Shown: one piece after another, positions 55,651 to 64,000 of the stretch
Position numbering within the stretch: position 1 is the first letter of the stretch
Layout of the letters: every line of letters starts with the position of its first letter
Assembly: GCF_014692875.1 (NCBI RefSeq)
Contig: NZ_CP061171.1
Span: 2,356,001-2,420,000, forward strand
Origin: Pedobacter riviphilus
GTDB lineage: Bacteria; Bacteroidota; Bacteroidia; Sphingobacteriales; Sphingobacteriaceae
DNA: 64,000 bases
Direction of reading: 5' to 3'
Notes under the pieces: generated by a model
Seen by the model: the letters and a program-made list of their open reading frames with translations, nothing else
Told to the model about the DNA's origin: nothing
Databases searched by the model: none
Position numbers and translations under genes: made by a program

Positions 55651-56742
55651 ATGAGTAAACACGGTAGAATTCTGGTTGCCATGAGTGGCGGGGTTGATAG
55701 TTCGGTAGCGGCTGTAATGTTGCATGAGCAGGGTTATGAGGTTATTGGATTAACCATGAAGACCTGGGATTATGCTACTTCTGGTGGAAGCAGTAAGGAA
55801 ACTGGCTGTTGCTCATTAGATAGTATCAACGATGCCCGTACACTTGCCGTAAACTATGGTTTTCCGCATTATATCCTTGATATCAGGGATGAATTTGGCG
55901 ATTACGTAATCGATAATTTTGTTGACGAATACCTTGCCGGAAGAACGCCAAATCCATGTGTTTTATGCAATACACATATTAAATGGGAAGCACTTTTAAA
56001 ACGCGCCAATAAACTCGATTGCGAGTTTATTGCAACTGGGCATTACGCCAATATCCGTCAGCAAGACAGCGGCCGCTACGTAATTTCGAAAGGAAAAGAC
56101 GAAAATAAAGATCAATCTTATGTACTGTGGGGTGTTTCGCAAGAGAACCTTTCGCGTACTAAATTCCCATTAGGCAGTTTTGCAAAATCTGAAATCAGAC
56201 AGATGGCTTTGGATATGGGGCAGGAAGAACTGGCAAAAAAATCGGAGAGTTATGAAATCTGTTTCGTACCTGATAACGATTACAGGGCTTTTTTAAAACA
56301 TAAAGTAGAAGATTTAGAAGAAAGAGTGGCCGGCGGAAATTTCATTTTAAGCAATGGAATGGTTGTTGGACAACATAAAGGTTACCCCTTTTATACCATC
56401 GGTCAGCGTAAAGGTTTAGGCGTAGCCTTTGGCGAGCCTATGTTTGTAACGCAAATACTGCCTGAAAGTAATACGGTAGTTTTGGGTAAAGCCGACGAGC
56501 TTGAGCGCCGTGAAGCCATGGTACGCAACATTAACCTGATAAAATACGCAAGCATTGAAGAACCAATGAATGATGTAATTACCAAAATCCGTTATAAAGA
56601 CGCAGGTATGTTAAGTACAATTGTTCAGGAAAAAGATAAAATGCGTGTAGTGTTCGATCATAATGTTTCGGCAATTGCTCCTGGCCAATCGGCTGTATTT
56701 TACGAAGGAAATGATTTATTGGGCGGAGGGTTTTTAGTTTAA
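55651..56742 (+). CDS. mnmA: tRNA-specific 2-thiouridylase MnmA
   Basis: The 363-residue enzyme makes 2-thiouridine at the wobble position of Lys, Glu and Gln tRNAs. The PP-loop AMSGGVDSSVAAVML binds ATP. The two catalytic cysteines lie in NPCVLCNTHIKW and SYEICFVPDND. GQRKGLGVAFGEP and the C-terminal GQSAVFY barrel complete the family features. It has its own promoter and is followed by a terminator-rich spacer. Confidence 0.96.
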   Translation: MSKHGRILVAMSGGVDSSVAAVMLHEQGYEVIGLTMKTWDYATSGGSSKETGCCSLDSINDARTLAVNYGFPHYILDIRDEFGDYVIDNFVDEYLAGRTPNPCVLCNTHIKWEALLKRANKLDCEFIATGHYANIRQQDSGRYVISKGKDENKDQSYVLWGVSQENLSRTKFPLGSFAKSEIRQMALDMGQEELAKKSESYEICFVPDNDYRAFLKHKVEDLEERVAGGNFILSNGMVVGQHKGYPFYTIGQRKGLGVAFGEPMFVTQILPESNTVVLGKADELERREAMVRNINLIKYASIEEPMNDVITKIRYKDAGMLSTIVQEKDKMRVVFDHNVSAIAPGQSAVFYEGNDLLGGGFLV

Positions 56743-56776
56743 TAAACGCCTACCTATTATATATTACATGAATGAT

Positions 56777-56804
56777 CGTCATGCTGAATTTATTTCAGCA
56801 TCTT
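56777..56804. repeat. short hairpin repeat (CATGCTGAATTTATTTCAGC type)
   Basis: GCTGAA-TTTA-TTCAGC stem in the mnmA spacer. Similar hairpins occur at 56893 and 29867. Confidence 0.6.
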
Positions 56805-56832
56805 CGATAACTATCGGATCAGGCTAATGATA

Positions 56833-56870
56833 ACAAAAAACGAGATGTTAAACAGCATCTCGTTTTTTGT
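56833..56870. terminator. bidirectional terminator, 15-base perfect stem
   Basis: ACAAAAAACGAGATG pairs exactly with CATCTCGTTTTTTGT around TTAAACAG. T runs flank it in both directions, between the convergent mnmA and 56975 genes. Confidence 0.85.
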
Positions 56871-56892
56871 TTTATTGATTATCAGAACGATC

Positions 56893-56958
56893 CGTCATGC
56901 TGAATTTAGTTCAGCATCTTACTGGCTAGATAGATCCTGAAATAAATTCAGGATGACG
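56893..56958. repeat. two adjacent hairpin repeats
   Basis: CGTCATGCTGAATTTAGTTC AGCATC is followed by TCCTGAAATAAATTCAGGA-TGACG, giving a compound element with inverted CGTCAT/ATGACG ends. Confidence 0.55.
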
Positions 56959-56974
56959 AAAACTTTGAGTACAA

Positions 56975-57289
56975 TTACTCATTTCCTTTAAAAACATTTA
57001 TTGATGCCGTTTTCCAGTGAATGTAACCTAAATTGCCACAAGTTTGCGCTACAAAGTTTTCTACTTCTTCTGGCACATCGTTAACTACACGCCATCTAAT
57101 TTTGTATTTGGGGTTATAACTGATATAAACCACCAAATCATCACTACGTTGCCCAATGGCATGTAAATGCTGTAAATGAATATCCTGCAAATCTGCAGCA
57201 GCAATCCTCAATCTTTCATTCATAATTTTACCTAATGAAAGGTCTGGTCTAAAATCTGTTTCGAATATGGCTAAAACGGTAACGGTCAT
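56975..57289 (-). CDS. small protein of unknown function
   Basis: About 104 residues from ATG 57289 (MTVTVLAIFETDF); a longer frame starts at 57316. It is soluble with mixed helices and strands (MNERLRIAAADLQDIHLQHL, then DDLVVYISYNPKYKIRWRVV). I recognise no family. It is convergent with mnmA behind a shared terminator and upstream of a long AT-rich spacer. Codon use looks like the neighbours. Confidence 0.55.
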   Translation of the reverse strand: MTVTVLAIFETDFRPDLSLGKIMNERLRIAAADLQDIHLQHLHAIGQRSDDLVVYISYNPKYKIRWRVVNDVPEEVENFVAQTCGNLGYIHWKTASINVFKGNE

Positions 57290-57581
57290 AGAAAAAATAA
57301 ATATATCAGCAAACAAACCAAGCTAGAAGCTTTTTGTTTAAAATCTTCAATTAAATACATGGAATCATCTCTGCAATATTTCCTGTATCCTGTCTCTCCA
57401 AAAGCAAATCTATACTAAAAAAATTAGTATCAAAATTTATTTTTATATTTTTTTTAGCCGGCGCAAAAATTATAGAAACGCATGACATGTGCCACTAGAA
57501 AGTTAATAACGCTAATATTGTGTATAACTATCTTAAACATCTGATAGCTAGGTTAGTTATCTATATAACAAATTTGAGCTT

Positions 57582-57944
57582 ATGAAAAAGTGCATCTATG
57601 TAGTAGAAGACAATCCGTGGATTAGAGAAATCATAGAATTTTTATTAATCGAAGAACTTTACGAAGTAAGGACCTGTCCAAATACAAACGATTTTTGGTT
57701 TCAGATGAGCAAACACCTGCCTGATATGGTAATTCTTGATATTATGTTGCCTGATGGAAATGGCCTTGATATCTGTAATACACTAAAGCGAAACATTAAA
57801 ACACACGATATTCCGGTAATGATGATGTCGGCCAATAACCACTTGAATGCAGTTAAGGCTAAATGTGATGCGGAGGATTTTATCAATAAACCTTTCGATC
57901 TGAACGATTTTATGAATAGAGTAGATAAATATTTACTTAACTAA
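57582..57944 (+). CDS. single-domain response regulator (CheY-like)
   Basis: A 120-residue receiver domain alone: acidic pair E9-D10 in VVEDNPW, phosphoacceptor D53 in VILDIMLPDG, S83 in MMMSANN and K103 in INKPFDL. All catalytic positions are kept, so it should be phosphorylated by a histidine kinase encoded elsewhere. No output domain or kinase gene is adjacent, so it is an orphan. It probably acts by protein contact, as CheY or Spo0F do. Confidence 0.92.
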   Translation: MKKCIYVVEDNPWIREIIEFLLIEELYEVRTCPNTNDFWFQMSKHLPDMVILDIMLPDGNGLDICNTLKRNIKTHDIPVMMMSANNHLNAVKAKCDAEDFINKPFDLNDFMNRVDKYLLN

Positions 57945-57950
57945 AGGAAA

Positions 57951-58046
57951 TCGTCATTGCGAAGCCAATTTTTCATTGAATGAAGCAATCTTTATAGCAG
58001 GACTATGTGAAAGATTGCTTCATCGTTCTTCTCTCCGCAATGACGA
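57951..58046. repeat. dispersed repeat, GTCATTGCGA/GCAATC family
   Basis: TCGTCATTGCGAAGCC to CTCCGCAATGACG with inverted ends and internal AAGCAATCTT / AAGATTGCTT. Third clear copy in the window. Confidence 0.75.
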
Positions 58047-58067
58047 AATCAGGCACTAAAAAAGATG

Positions 58068-58664
58068 CTATAGTATTATACTTTCAACAGCATTATTTAA
58101 TGCCACATCTTTCAGGTTGGGTATACTTAAACCTTCTACCCTATAGGCGGTTACATCTATCATCCCTAAAAAGCCCAATACCGATCTCAGATAAGATTCG
58201 GTAAAATCGTAGGCTTTCATTGGTCCGTCAGAATATACACCGCCTGATGAAATGGCCAGATAAACTTTTTTACCTTTTATCAATCCCACTGGGCCATTTT
58301 CTGAATAGCTAAATGTTTGGCCAGCACGTGCTATGTGATCAATCCACGCTTTTAAAGCAGAAGGAAGCCCAAAGTTGTACATAGGCACCCCAATTACAAT
58401 GGCATCGGCATTTTTTAGCTCAGTAATGGCTTGGTCCGAGTGTTTTACTGCTTCGGCCAGTTCGGGCGTATGGTTTTCGAGCGGGGTAAAGAAAGAATTG
58501 ATGTGTACCTCTTCTAAGTGTGGAAATGGTGTATTGGTAAGGTTATTCGTAGTTACCGTACTCCCCGGATTAGCCGCCTGTAATTTTTCTACAATTGCAT
58601 TTCCCAATTTAACGCTGAAAGATGCTTCGCCCCTAGGGCTTGATATTAAATGTAATATTTTCAT
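58068..58664 (-). CDS. azoR: FMN-dependent NADH azoreductase
   Basis: A 198-residue flavodoxin-like quinone/azo reductase of the AzoR (AcpD) family, with ILHLISSPRGEASFSVKLG (FMN phosphate loop), VIGVPMYNFGLPSALKAWID and VYLAISSGGVYSDGPMKAYD. It reduces quinones and azo dyes with NADH and helps in thiol or quinone stress. The upstream CAAAACTA on the plus strand (TAGTTTTG on the gene strand, 58686-58693) fits a promoter element. Confidence 0.94.
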   Translation of the reverse strand: MKILHLISSPRGEASFSVKLGNAIVEKLQAANPGSTVTTNNLTNTPFPHLEEVHINSFFTPLENHTPELAEAVKHSDQAITELKNADAIVIGVPMYNFGLPSALKAWIDHIARAGQTFSYSENGPVGLIKGKKVYLAISSGGVYSDGPMKAYDFTESYLRSVLGFLGMIDVTAYRVEGLSIPNLKDVALNNAVESIIL

Positions 58665-58698
58665 TTTTTGCTTTTTTTTGTCTCACAAAACTATAGAT

Positions 58699-58830
58699 AT
58701 GAAGTATCAAAAAGCTATTACTATACCAAAGGATAGTGCTATCCTCCAGGATAGTTACCTGGTTATCGCAACAAAAAAGAACAAGACCATAGCTTCAATC
58801 TACCCTCGCCAGGTCTTTCGAAATGTTTAA
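58699..58830 (+). CDS. possible 43-residue small protein divergent from azoR
   Basis: Starts ATGAAGTATCAAAAAG and encodes MKYQKAITIPKDSAILQDSY onward to a stop. It covers palindromes GGATAG-TG-CTATCC and CCAGG-N7-CCTGG, which may be regulatory instead. No family is recognised; it may be chance or a remnant of the regulator often found divergent to azoR. Confidence 0.2.
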   Translation: MKYQKAITIPKDSAILQDSYLVIATKKNKTIASIYPRQVFRNV

Positions 58831-58904
58831 TATTTTTAGTATAAGAATTACAATGTTATTTAAACTTAATCATGCTCAAGCTGTTTTATATTAAAACGCA
58901 CGCC

Positions 58905-59213
58905 ATGGAAAATCAAGAGAACAATCAACCACAAAAAGAGATCCAGAACATTGAGCAGTTTCAGATTAACCGCTCACAAGGAAATGCCGGTGGAGGGGCT
59001 GCAGAACAAAAAGATAATGAGGGATATACCGAGGATGAAGTGCATTTTGAAGATGGCACGGGTACTCAATTAAATAAGGAAATTGAAGGCCCTGATGATG
59101 AAGAAAACGAAGAGGAAGAAGAAACGGAAACCGAAAATTATAACGAATCTGACATAGGAGAGCTGGATAAAGATCCGAATGCATATGACAAAGACGATAG
59201 CGAAATGTTATAA
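58905..59213 (+). CDS. acidic, probably disordered protein
   Basis: About 102 residues from ATG 58905 (MENQENNQPQKE), strongly acidic with Glu/Asp/Asn/Gln-rich runs (GPDDEENEEEEETETENYNE) and no hydrophobic core, so it is likely unfolded on its own. It has no known family. An in-frame ATG at 58872 adds 11 residues. Perhaps a stress or osmotic protein like its SDR neighbour, but that is a guess. Confidence 0.6.
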   Translation: MENQENNQPQKEIQNIEQFQINRSQGNAGGGAAEQKDNEGYTEDEVHFEDGTGTQLNKEIEGPDDEENEEEEETETENYNESDIGELDKDPNAYDKDDSEML

Positions 59214-59317
59214 AGCGTCAATTTCATTATTTAAATAAAGATGAACCACAATACTTACAAAAGTAAATGGATCTGACGCCGTAGAAATGGTTTAAATATG
59301 ATTAAAGGCAAAGAAAA

Positions 59318-60169
59318 TTAACCGTTTACCACTTCCCCACCATTTACATGGATTACCTGCCCTGTTATAAATGATGCATCATCTGAAGCCAGGAACACAT
59401 AAGATGGCCCAAGTTCTGAGGGCTGGCCTGCCCTTTCCATGGCCGTTTCAGACCCAAATGATTTAATCTTTTTTTCATCAAAAGTAGATACAATGAGTGG
59501 TGTCCACACGGGTCCGGGTGCCACGGCATTAACCCGGATACCTGTTTTGGCTAAATTTGTAGCGAGCGAACGCGTAAAAGAAGTTATTGCTCCTTTTGTT
59601 GAAGAGTAATCGATTAGATTTGGCGAAGAACGATAAGCCGTTACCGAGGTGGTATTGATAATGGTATCGCCTGCATGAAAATACTCCAATACCTCATGTG
59701 CAAAGTAAAAATAGCCAAATATATTTGTACGGAAGGTATCTTCCAGCTGTTTATCGTCGATCTTTTTTGGATCTTTCTGCGGCACCTGCATGCCGGCATT
59801 ATTTACCAAAATATTGATCTTTCCAAACTTTTTAACCGTTGTTTCTACTGCTTTTCTGCAAAATGAAGACTTTTTAACATCCCCTTTAATCAATAAACAT
59901 TGTTTCCCTTCAGTTTCAACCATTTTCTGGGTTTCTTTTGCATCAATATCCTCATCCAGATAAACAATAGCTACATTGGCACCCTCCCTTGCAAAATGAA
60001 CCGCTACCGAACGACCAATACCACTATCTCCACCGGTAATCAGTGCAACCTTATCATTTAGTTTCGCCGCTCCTTTATAGTCTGCTTTAATTACTTCAGG
60101 TCTTGGATTCATCTTCACCTCTATCCCTGGTTGTTTGTTTTGCTTGGCAGGTGTTTTTTGAGTTTTCAT
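59318..60169 (-). CDS. SDR family oxidoreductase, general-stress (YhdF/YghA-like)
   Basis: About 283 residues. A basic N-terminal tail with QPGIEVKMNPRPEVIKADYK precedes GGDSGIGRSVAVHFAREGAN (NADP site), NNAGMQVPQKD, the catalytic serine in NTTSVTAYRS and Y-x3-K in YSSTKGAITS. The tail and GGDSGIG version of the motif are typical of stress-induced SDRs such as YhdF and YghA. Start 60169 (MKTQKTPAKQN) is chosen over 60196. Confidence 0.93.
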   Translation of the reverse strand: MKTQKTPAKQNKQPGIEVKMNPRPEVIKADYKGAAKLNDKVALITGGDSGIGRSVAVHFAREGANVAIVYLDEDIDAKETQKMVETEGKQCLLIKGDVKKSSFCRKAVETTVKKFGKINILVNNAGMQVPQKDPKKIDDKQLEDTFRTNIFGYFYFAHEVLEYFHAGDTIINTTSVTAYRSSPNLIDYSSTKGAITSFTRSLATNLAKTGIRVNAVAPGPVWTPLIVSTFDEKKIKSFGSETAMERAGQPSELGPSYVFLASDDASFITGQVIHVNGGEVVNG

Positions 60170-60364
60170 CGTTTCTTTTATCAAATTAAGTTTCACAACA
60201 CTGCCAATTAAACAAGAATACCATCTTCAAAGTTTTAAGAACCTCAACCTTATCTATTAAAACACAAACCAATTTGGCTTAATATTTTGCTCATATCCGA
60301 TCATTTTAAAAGCCTGCACCTCCCTAAATTAGCCTTTTAATCACTAACCAAAAGAAACCACACA

Positions 60365-61714
60365 ATGAAAAAAACAATTTTATCAGCTTTATTGATGTTA
60401 AGCCTAATTTTACCTGGCTATGCTCAAAAACGCTTGGGTAATGAAACTGCCGCCCAAAAAACCAAAAGAATGGAATGGTGGACGGATGCCCGCTTTGGCA
60501 TGTTTATCCACTGGGGCCTGTATGCATTGCCAGCCCGCCACGAGTGGGTAAGAAATTACGAACACATTACCAACGAAAACTATCAAAAATACTTTGATCA
60601 GTTTAATCCGGATTTATTTAACCCTAAAAAATGGGCCAGAGAAGCTAAAGAAGCAGGCATGAAATATGCAGTGTTAACGACCAAACACCATGAAGGTTTT
60701 ACTTTATTTGACAGCAAATACACTGACTATAAAGCAACAAATACACAGGCCAAAAGAGATTTGGTTAAAGAATTCGTTGAGGCTTTCCGTGCCGAGGGTA
60801 TAAAAGTAGGCTTCTACTATTCGCTGATTGATTGGCACCACCCCGATTTTCCTGTTGATAGGTACCATCCTTTAAGACCTGATAAAGACGATGAGGATCA
60901 GTATGCGGCATTGAACAAAAACAGAGATATAGCCAAATACCGTAAGTACTTATACGATCAGGTAACCGAACTACTTACCAAATACGGCAAAATCGACATT
61001 CTTTGGGCCGATTTTTCATATCCTGGCAAACATGGTAAAGGCCGTGATGATTGGGGTTCGGTAGAATTGCTTAAACAGATTAGAAAACTGCAGCCACAAA
61101 TTATTGTAGATAACCGCCTAGATCTTAATGATTATGAAGATGGTACAGATTTCGAAACACCAGAACAGGTTAGTCCGAAAGAATTAGAAAAATACCGCGG
61201 TAAAGTTTGGGAAACCTGCCAAACATTTTCAGGCTCATGGGGATATCACCGTGATGAAAATACCTGGAAAAGCAACAGGAAGTTATTAGATCTGTTGATT
61301 ACTTCGGTAGCCAATGGAGGCAATTTATTATTAAATGTTGGGCCTACAGCGCGTGGTGAGTTTGATAACAGGGCAAACATTGCTTTAGATAGCCTAGGCC
61401 TTTGGATGCACGCCAATTCAAAATCTATTTACCACTGCACTTTCGCGCCAACCGAATTTAAAGCGCCTGAAGGAGTAAAACTCACTTACAATAACGATAC
61501 TAAAAAACTATATATGCATTTGTTCGAATATCCAAATACGGGCTACATTACGCTGGATGGGTATAAAGATAAGGCGAAATATGCGCAGTTTTTACACGAT
61601 AACTCCGAAATACAGATTGATACCCAAAAATCAACTGGAAACACACTGGTATTAAAATTACCAAAGAAAAAACCCGACTTCGAAATCCCGGTAATCGAAC
61701 TGACCTTAAATTAA
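60365..61714 (+). CDS. GH29 alpha-L-fucosidase, exported
   Basis: A 449-residue fucosidase with signal peptide (KKTILSALLMLSLILPGYAQ) and the GH29 features MFIHWGLYALPARHEW, LTTKHHEGFTLFDSKYTDY and the nucleophile aspartate in DILWADFSYPG. It frees alpha-linked fucose from glycans. With the GH92 mannosidase 5 kb away it may serve glycan use, but no SusCD pair links them. The start ATG lies 23 bases after a purine-rich stretch. Confidence 0.95.
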   Translation: MKKTILSALLMLSLILPGYAQKRLGNETAAQKTKRMEWWTDARFGMFIHWGLYALPARHEWVRNYEHITNENYQKYFDQFNPDLFNPKKWAREAKEAGMKYAVLTTKHHEGFTLFDSKYTDYKATNTQAKRDLVKEFVEAFRAEGIKVGFYYSLIDWHHPDFPVDRYHPLRPDKDDEDQYAALNKNRDIAKYRKYLYDQVTELLTKYGKIDILWADFSYPGKHGKGRDDWGSVELLKQIRKLQPQIIVDNRLDLNDYEDGTDFETPEQVSPKELEKYRGKVWETCQTFSGSWGYHRDENTWKSNRKLLDLLITSVANGGNLLLNVGPTARGEFDNRANIALDSLGLWMHANSKSIYHCTFAPTEFKAPEGVKLTYNNDTKKLYMHLFEYPNTGYITLDGYKDKAKYAQFLHDNSEIQIDTQKSTGNTLVLKLPKKKPDFEIPVIELTLN

Positions 61715-61732
61715 TCTACCCATATTAAATTG

Positions 61733-61763
61733 GCCTGCAAGTTAAACCTTGCGGGCTTTTTTA
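61733..61763 (+). terminator. rho-independent terminator of the fucosidase gene
   Basis: GCCTGCAAG pairs with CTTGCGGGC (one wobble) around TTAAAC and is followed by six T. Confidence 0.85.
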
Positions 61764-61879
61764 TTTTAAGTGGAAGTTAAATCCTCCATTATTTAACCAC
61801 TAAGGCACAAAAAACATAAAGGTTGTTTTTTTAAAATAATCAATCTTATATTCCAGACTTCTGGCTACCTCCCTATTCA

Positions 61880-62644
61880 CTATGCTGATAAAAGTTCTCC
61901 TTGATTTAAGTTCGCATAAGCTTTAGCCTGCACCACATTCCCTATAATAATAATAGCCGGATATGTTAATTCCGCTTGTTCTGCAGATTCCTGTAAACTT
62001 TTCACCGAACATACCACTTGTTTTTGGTTGGGTAAGGTAGCATGTTGAATAATTGCCGCAGGCATATCACCTAAACCCGCATCGCAATAAGCTTTAGAGA
62101 TTTCGCCAACTTTTTTCATACCCATATATATAACAACTGTAGCCGAACTTTTCATGGCGCATTTTAGATCGTTAGTTAAACTTCCGTCCTTCTTGGTCCC
62201 GGTAAGTATCCAAACACTCTCACTAATTCCACGGTGCGTTAAAGGCACATCTATAAAACCTGCACCCTGCACACTGCTGATACCTGGAATGTAATGGCAT
62301 TTAATCCCTCTAGCCTCCGCATAAATCAATTCTTCGAATCCTCTACCAAAAATAAAAGGATCTCCTCCCTTTAAACGTACAACAACCTGATAATTTTGGG
62401 CATTTTCGACAATTAATTCATTTATTTTCTCTTGTGGCGTGTATTTTCCGTAGGGTTGCTTACCAACATAGATCATTTTACATGTTTTAGGAGCAATTTC
62501 TAGTAATTTTTCATTACTTAAGTTATCATAAAGAACAACATCAGCTCTTTTTAACACATTAAAAGCCTTCATAGTGATCAATTCCGGATCTCCAGGACCT
62601 CCACCCATTATAAAAAGTCCAAAATCAGCAGTTTTTTGATTCAT
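61880..62644 (-). CDS. cobA: uroporphyrinogen-III C-methyltransferase (SUMT)
   Basis: A 254-residue SAM-dependent methylase that makes precorrin-2, the start of siroheme. Motifs GGGPGDPELITMKAFNVL, VVRLKGGDPFIFGRGFEE and YIPGISSVQGAGFIDVPL are those of SUMT. It is divergent from nirB, whose protein needs siroheme, so the two fit one pathway of nitrite assimilation. The spacer carries an FNR/CRP-like palindrome. Confidence 0.95.
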   Translation of the reverse strand: MNQKTADFGLFIMGGGPGDPELITMKAFNVLKRADVVLYDNLSNEKLLEIAPKTCKMIYVGKQPYGKYTPQEKINELIVENAQNYQVVVRLKGGDPFIFGRGFEELIYAEARGIKCHYIPGISSVQGAGFIDVPLTHRGISESVWILTGTKKDGSLTNDLKCAMKSSATVVIYMGMKKVGEISKAYCDAGLGDMPAAIIQHATLPNQKQVVCSVKSLQESAEQAELTYPAIIIIGNVVQAKAYANLNQGELLSA

Positions 62645-62710
62645 AATTTTAATGATTTAACTATTTAAGTATAAAAGTGATGAAAATTTATTAAAAAATT
62701 AAATATTTTA

Positions 62711-62722
62711 TGATAAAAATCA
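62711..62722. promoter_or_regulatory. FNR/CRP-type palindrome between cobA and nirB
   Basis: TGAT-AAAA-ATCA matches the core TGAT-N4-ATCA of FNR-type sites. It lies in a spacer of about 250 bases that is almost all A and T, 67 bases from cobA and about 170 from nirB. Confidence 0.4.
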
Positions 62723-62895
62723 CACAAAATAAACTTTTAATATAATTAAACCATATATTTGACTATCAAAAATCATATAATTATTAAATTATTAATTTTT
62801 AAAACGATTATTTAATATAAAAACACACCAAAACAAATAATCAAAAATAAAAAACAACCAAAAGAAACTAAAATCACTAAACACCTTTAAGATTT

Positions 62896-64000
62896 ATGAA
62901 AGAACCACAAATAATCGTAATAGGAAATGGAATGGTGGGATATAAATTCTGCGAAAAGCTTAGATCAAAAACTTCTTCTTTTAATCTTATTGTTTTTGGA
63001 GAAGAACCCGAAGAGCTTACGATCGTGTGCATTTAAGTGAATATTTTAATGGCAAAACAGCCGAAGACCTCTCTCTTTCTACAGAAAACTGGTATCAGGA
63101 ACAAAATATTACCCTATTTCTCAATAACCCGGTTACCAAAATAGATCGCGAACAGCAAAAAGTATATACAGCTAATGGTTTAGATTATAGCTACGATATT
63201 CTTGTTTTTGCTACGGGTTCTGGTGCTTTTGTGCCCAATATCCCTGGAACTGAGAAAGAAGGTGTTTTTGTTTACCGTACAATAGAAGATCTTGACCTGA
63301 TTAGTAGCTATGCAAAAAAGGCCCGAACAGCTTCAGTTATTGGAGGTGGTTTATTAGGGCTCGAAGCGGCTAAGGCATTAATTGATCTGGGCATCGAAAA
63401 AACGAGTATCATTGAATTTGCACCTCGCTTAATGCCTAGGCAAATTGATGCCGCTGGTAGTGATATGCTTAAATCGAAGCTCACAGATTTAGGCTTGCAG
63501 ATCCACTTAAATAAAAACACGACAAGCATTGAAGGCGATGGCTCTATTACGGCATTAAAGTTTAGTGACGATACTGTTTTAGATGTTGATATGCTGGTCA
63601 TCTCTGCTGGTATAAAACCACGTGATGAACTGGCAAAGGCCTGTGGCATTGAGGTTGGTCCACGCGGTGGTATTGTTGTTGATCAAAAAATGCAGACCAA
63701 TGATCCAGCTGTTTTTGCCATCGGCGAATGCGCTTTATACGATGGAATGATTTATGGTTTAATTGCACCAGGTTACGAAATGGCCGAAGTATTAGCCGCA
63801 AACCTTTGCGAAGGTGATAAAGCTTTCACAGGATTTGATATGAGCACCAAACTCAAACTAATTGGCATCGATGTGGCCAGTTTTGGTGATAATTTTATTA
63901 CCGAACCCGATTGCCGTACAATTATCTTCGAAAACAAACACAAAGGGGTTTATAAAAGAATAAATGTTAGTAATGACGGGCAATACCTTTTAGGAGGTAT
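62896..64000 (+). pseudogene. nirB: nitrite reductase (NAD(P)H) large subunit, N-terminal part, frameshifted and cut by the window edge
   Basis: From ATG 62896 the frame gives the FAD-binding opening QIIVIGNGMVGYKFCEKL, then a shift at about 63006-63012 in GAACCCGAAGAG. One extra C restores EEPRRAYDRVHLSEYFNGKT and the frame stays open to the end of the window with VIGGGLLGLEAAKALIDLGI (NAD site) and the EVGPRGGIVVDQKM block. That covers the FAD/NAD reductase half; the siroheme half lies beyond 64000. It reduces nitrite to ammonia in the cytoplasm. A sequence error at the C run is the simplest view of the break. Confidence 0.9.

Noticed and set aside
52908-61714. Polysaccharide-utilisation locus joining the GH92 and GH29 genes
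   Set aside because: No SusC/SusD pair lies between or beside them, they are on opposite strands, and several unrelated genes separate them.

Overview
The window looks like chromosome from a member of the Bacteroidota, most probably a Pedobacter-like Sphingobacteriaceae. The reasons are the AT-rich coding style, several Bacteroidota-type promoters (TTTG at -33, TAnnTTTG at -7), a TonB-dependent receptor with a carboxypeptidase-like N-terminal domain, GH92 and GH29 glycosidases with signal peptides, a Bacteroidota-type LptD, an OmpA/PD40 protein, and the four-gene ligase-associated DNA repair cassette. No rRNA, tRNA, CRISPR array, prophage or insertion sequence was seen. The 5' edge cuts an S9 peptidase and the 3' edge cuts nirB.

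Layout. 1-2.3 kb: end of a dipeptidyl-peptidase-like gene, then a convergent pair made of a Pycsar-effector-like (DUF5706) membrane protein and a SatD-family protein whose motifs resemble a class III nucleotide cyclase; this is the best candidate for an undescribed signalling or defence module. 2.3-8.4 kb: ligase-associated repair cassette (MBL exonuclease, ATP ligase, Lhr-like helicase, PdeM phosphoesterase). 8.4-18.9 kb: secreted zincin, thioredoxin, ferritin-like protein, E2 acyltransferase, CinA, LptD, two tandem cell-wall amidases and an MCE protein. 19-32.8 kb: RNase Z, STAS, PurC, PhoH, SAM hydrolase, SerA/SerC, TonB receptor, Rpe, PNPase and S15. 33-44.6 kb: thioesterase, MATE pump, EF-4, FolD, Rieske protein, QueE, OmpA-like protein, YceH-like protein and FabF. 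44.8-49.5 kb: TetR-thioesterase-SDR operon with two operator palindromes, then an AraC regulator followed by two duplicated SDR genes. 49.6-52.7 kb: arsenic operon arsR-DUF6428-arsC-acr3 with two ArsR-like operators and a divergent EamA protein. 52.9-64 kb: GH92 mannosidase, MnmA, an orphan response regulator, azoreductase, stress-type SDR, GH29 fucosidase, and a divergent siroheme (cobA)/nitrite reductase (nirB) pair separated by a very AT-rich spacer with an FNR/CRP-like site.

Two window-wide patterns stand out. Five genes (exonuclease, helicase, lepA, AraC regulator, nirB) are each broken by one apparent single-base loss; four lie at a CCC run, which points to homopolymer errors in the sequence rather than gene decay. 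Intergenic spaces carry many short dispersed palindromic repeats of at least five recognisable kinds, some of them doubling as terminators.
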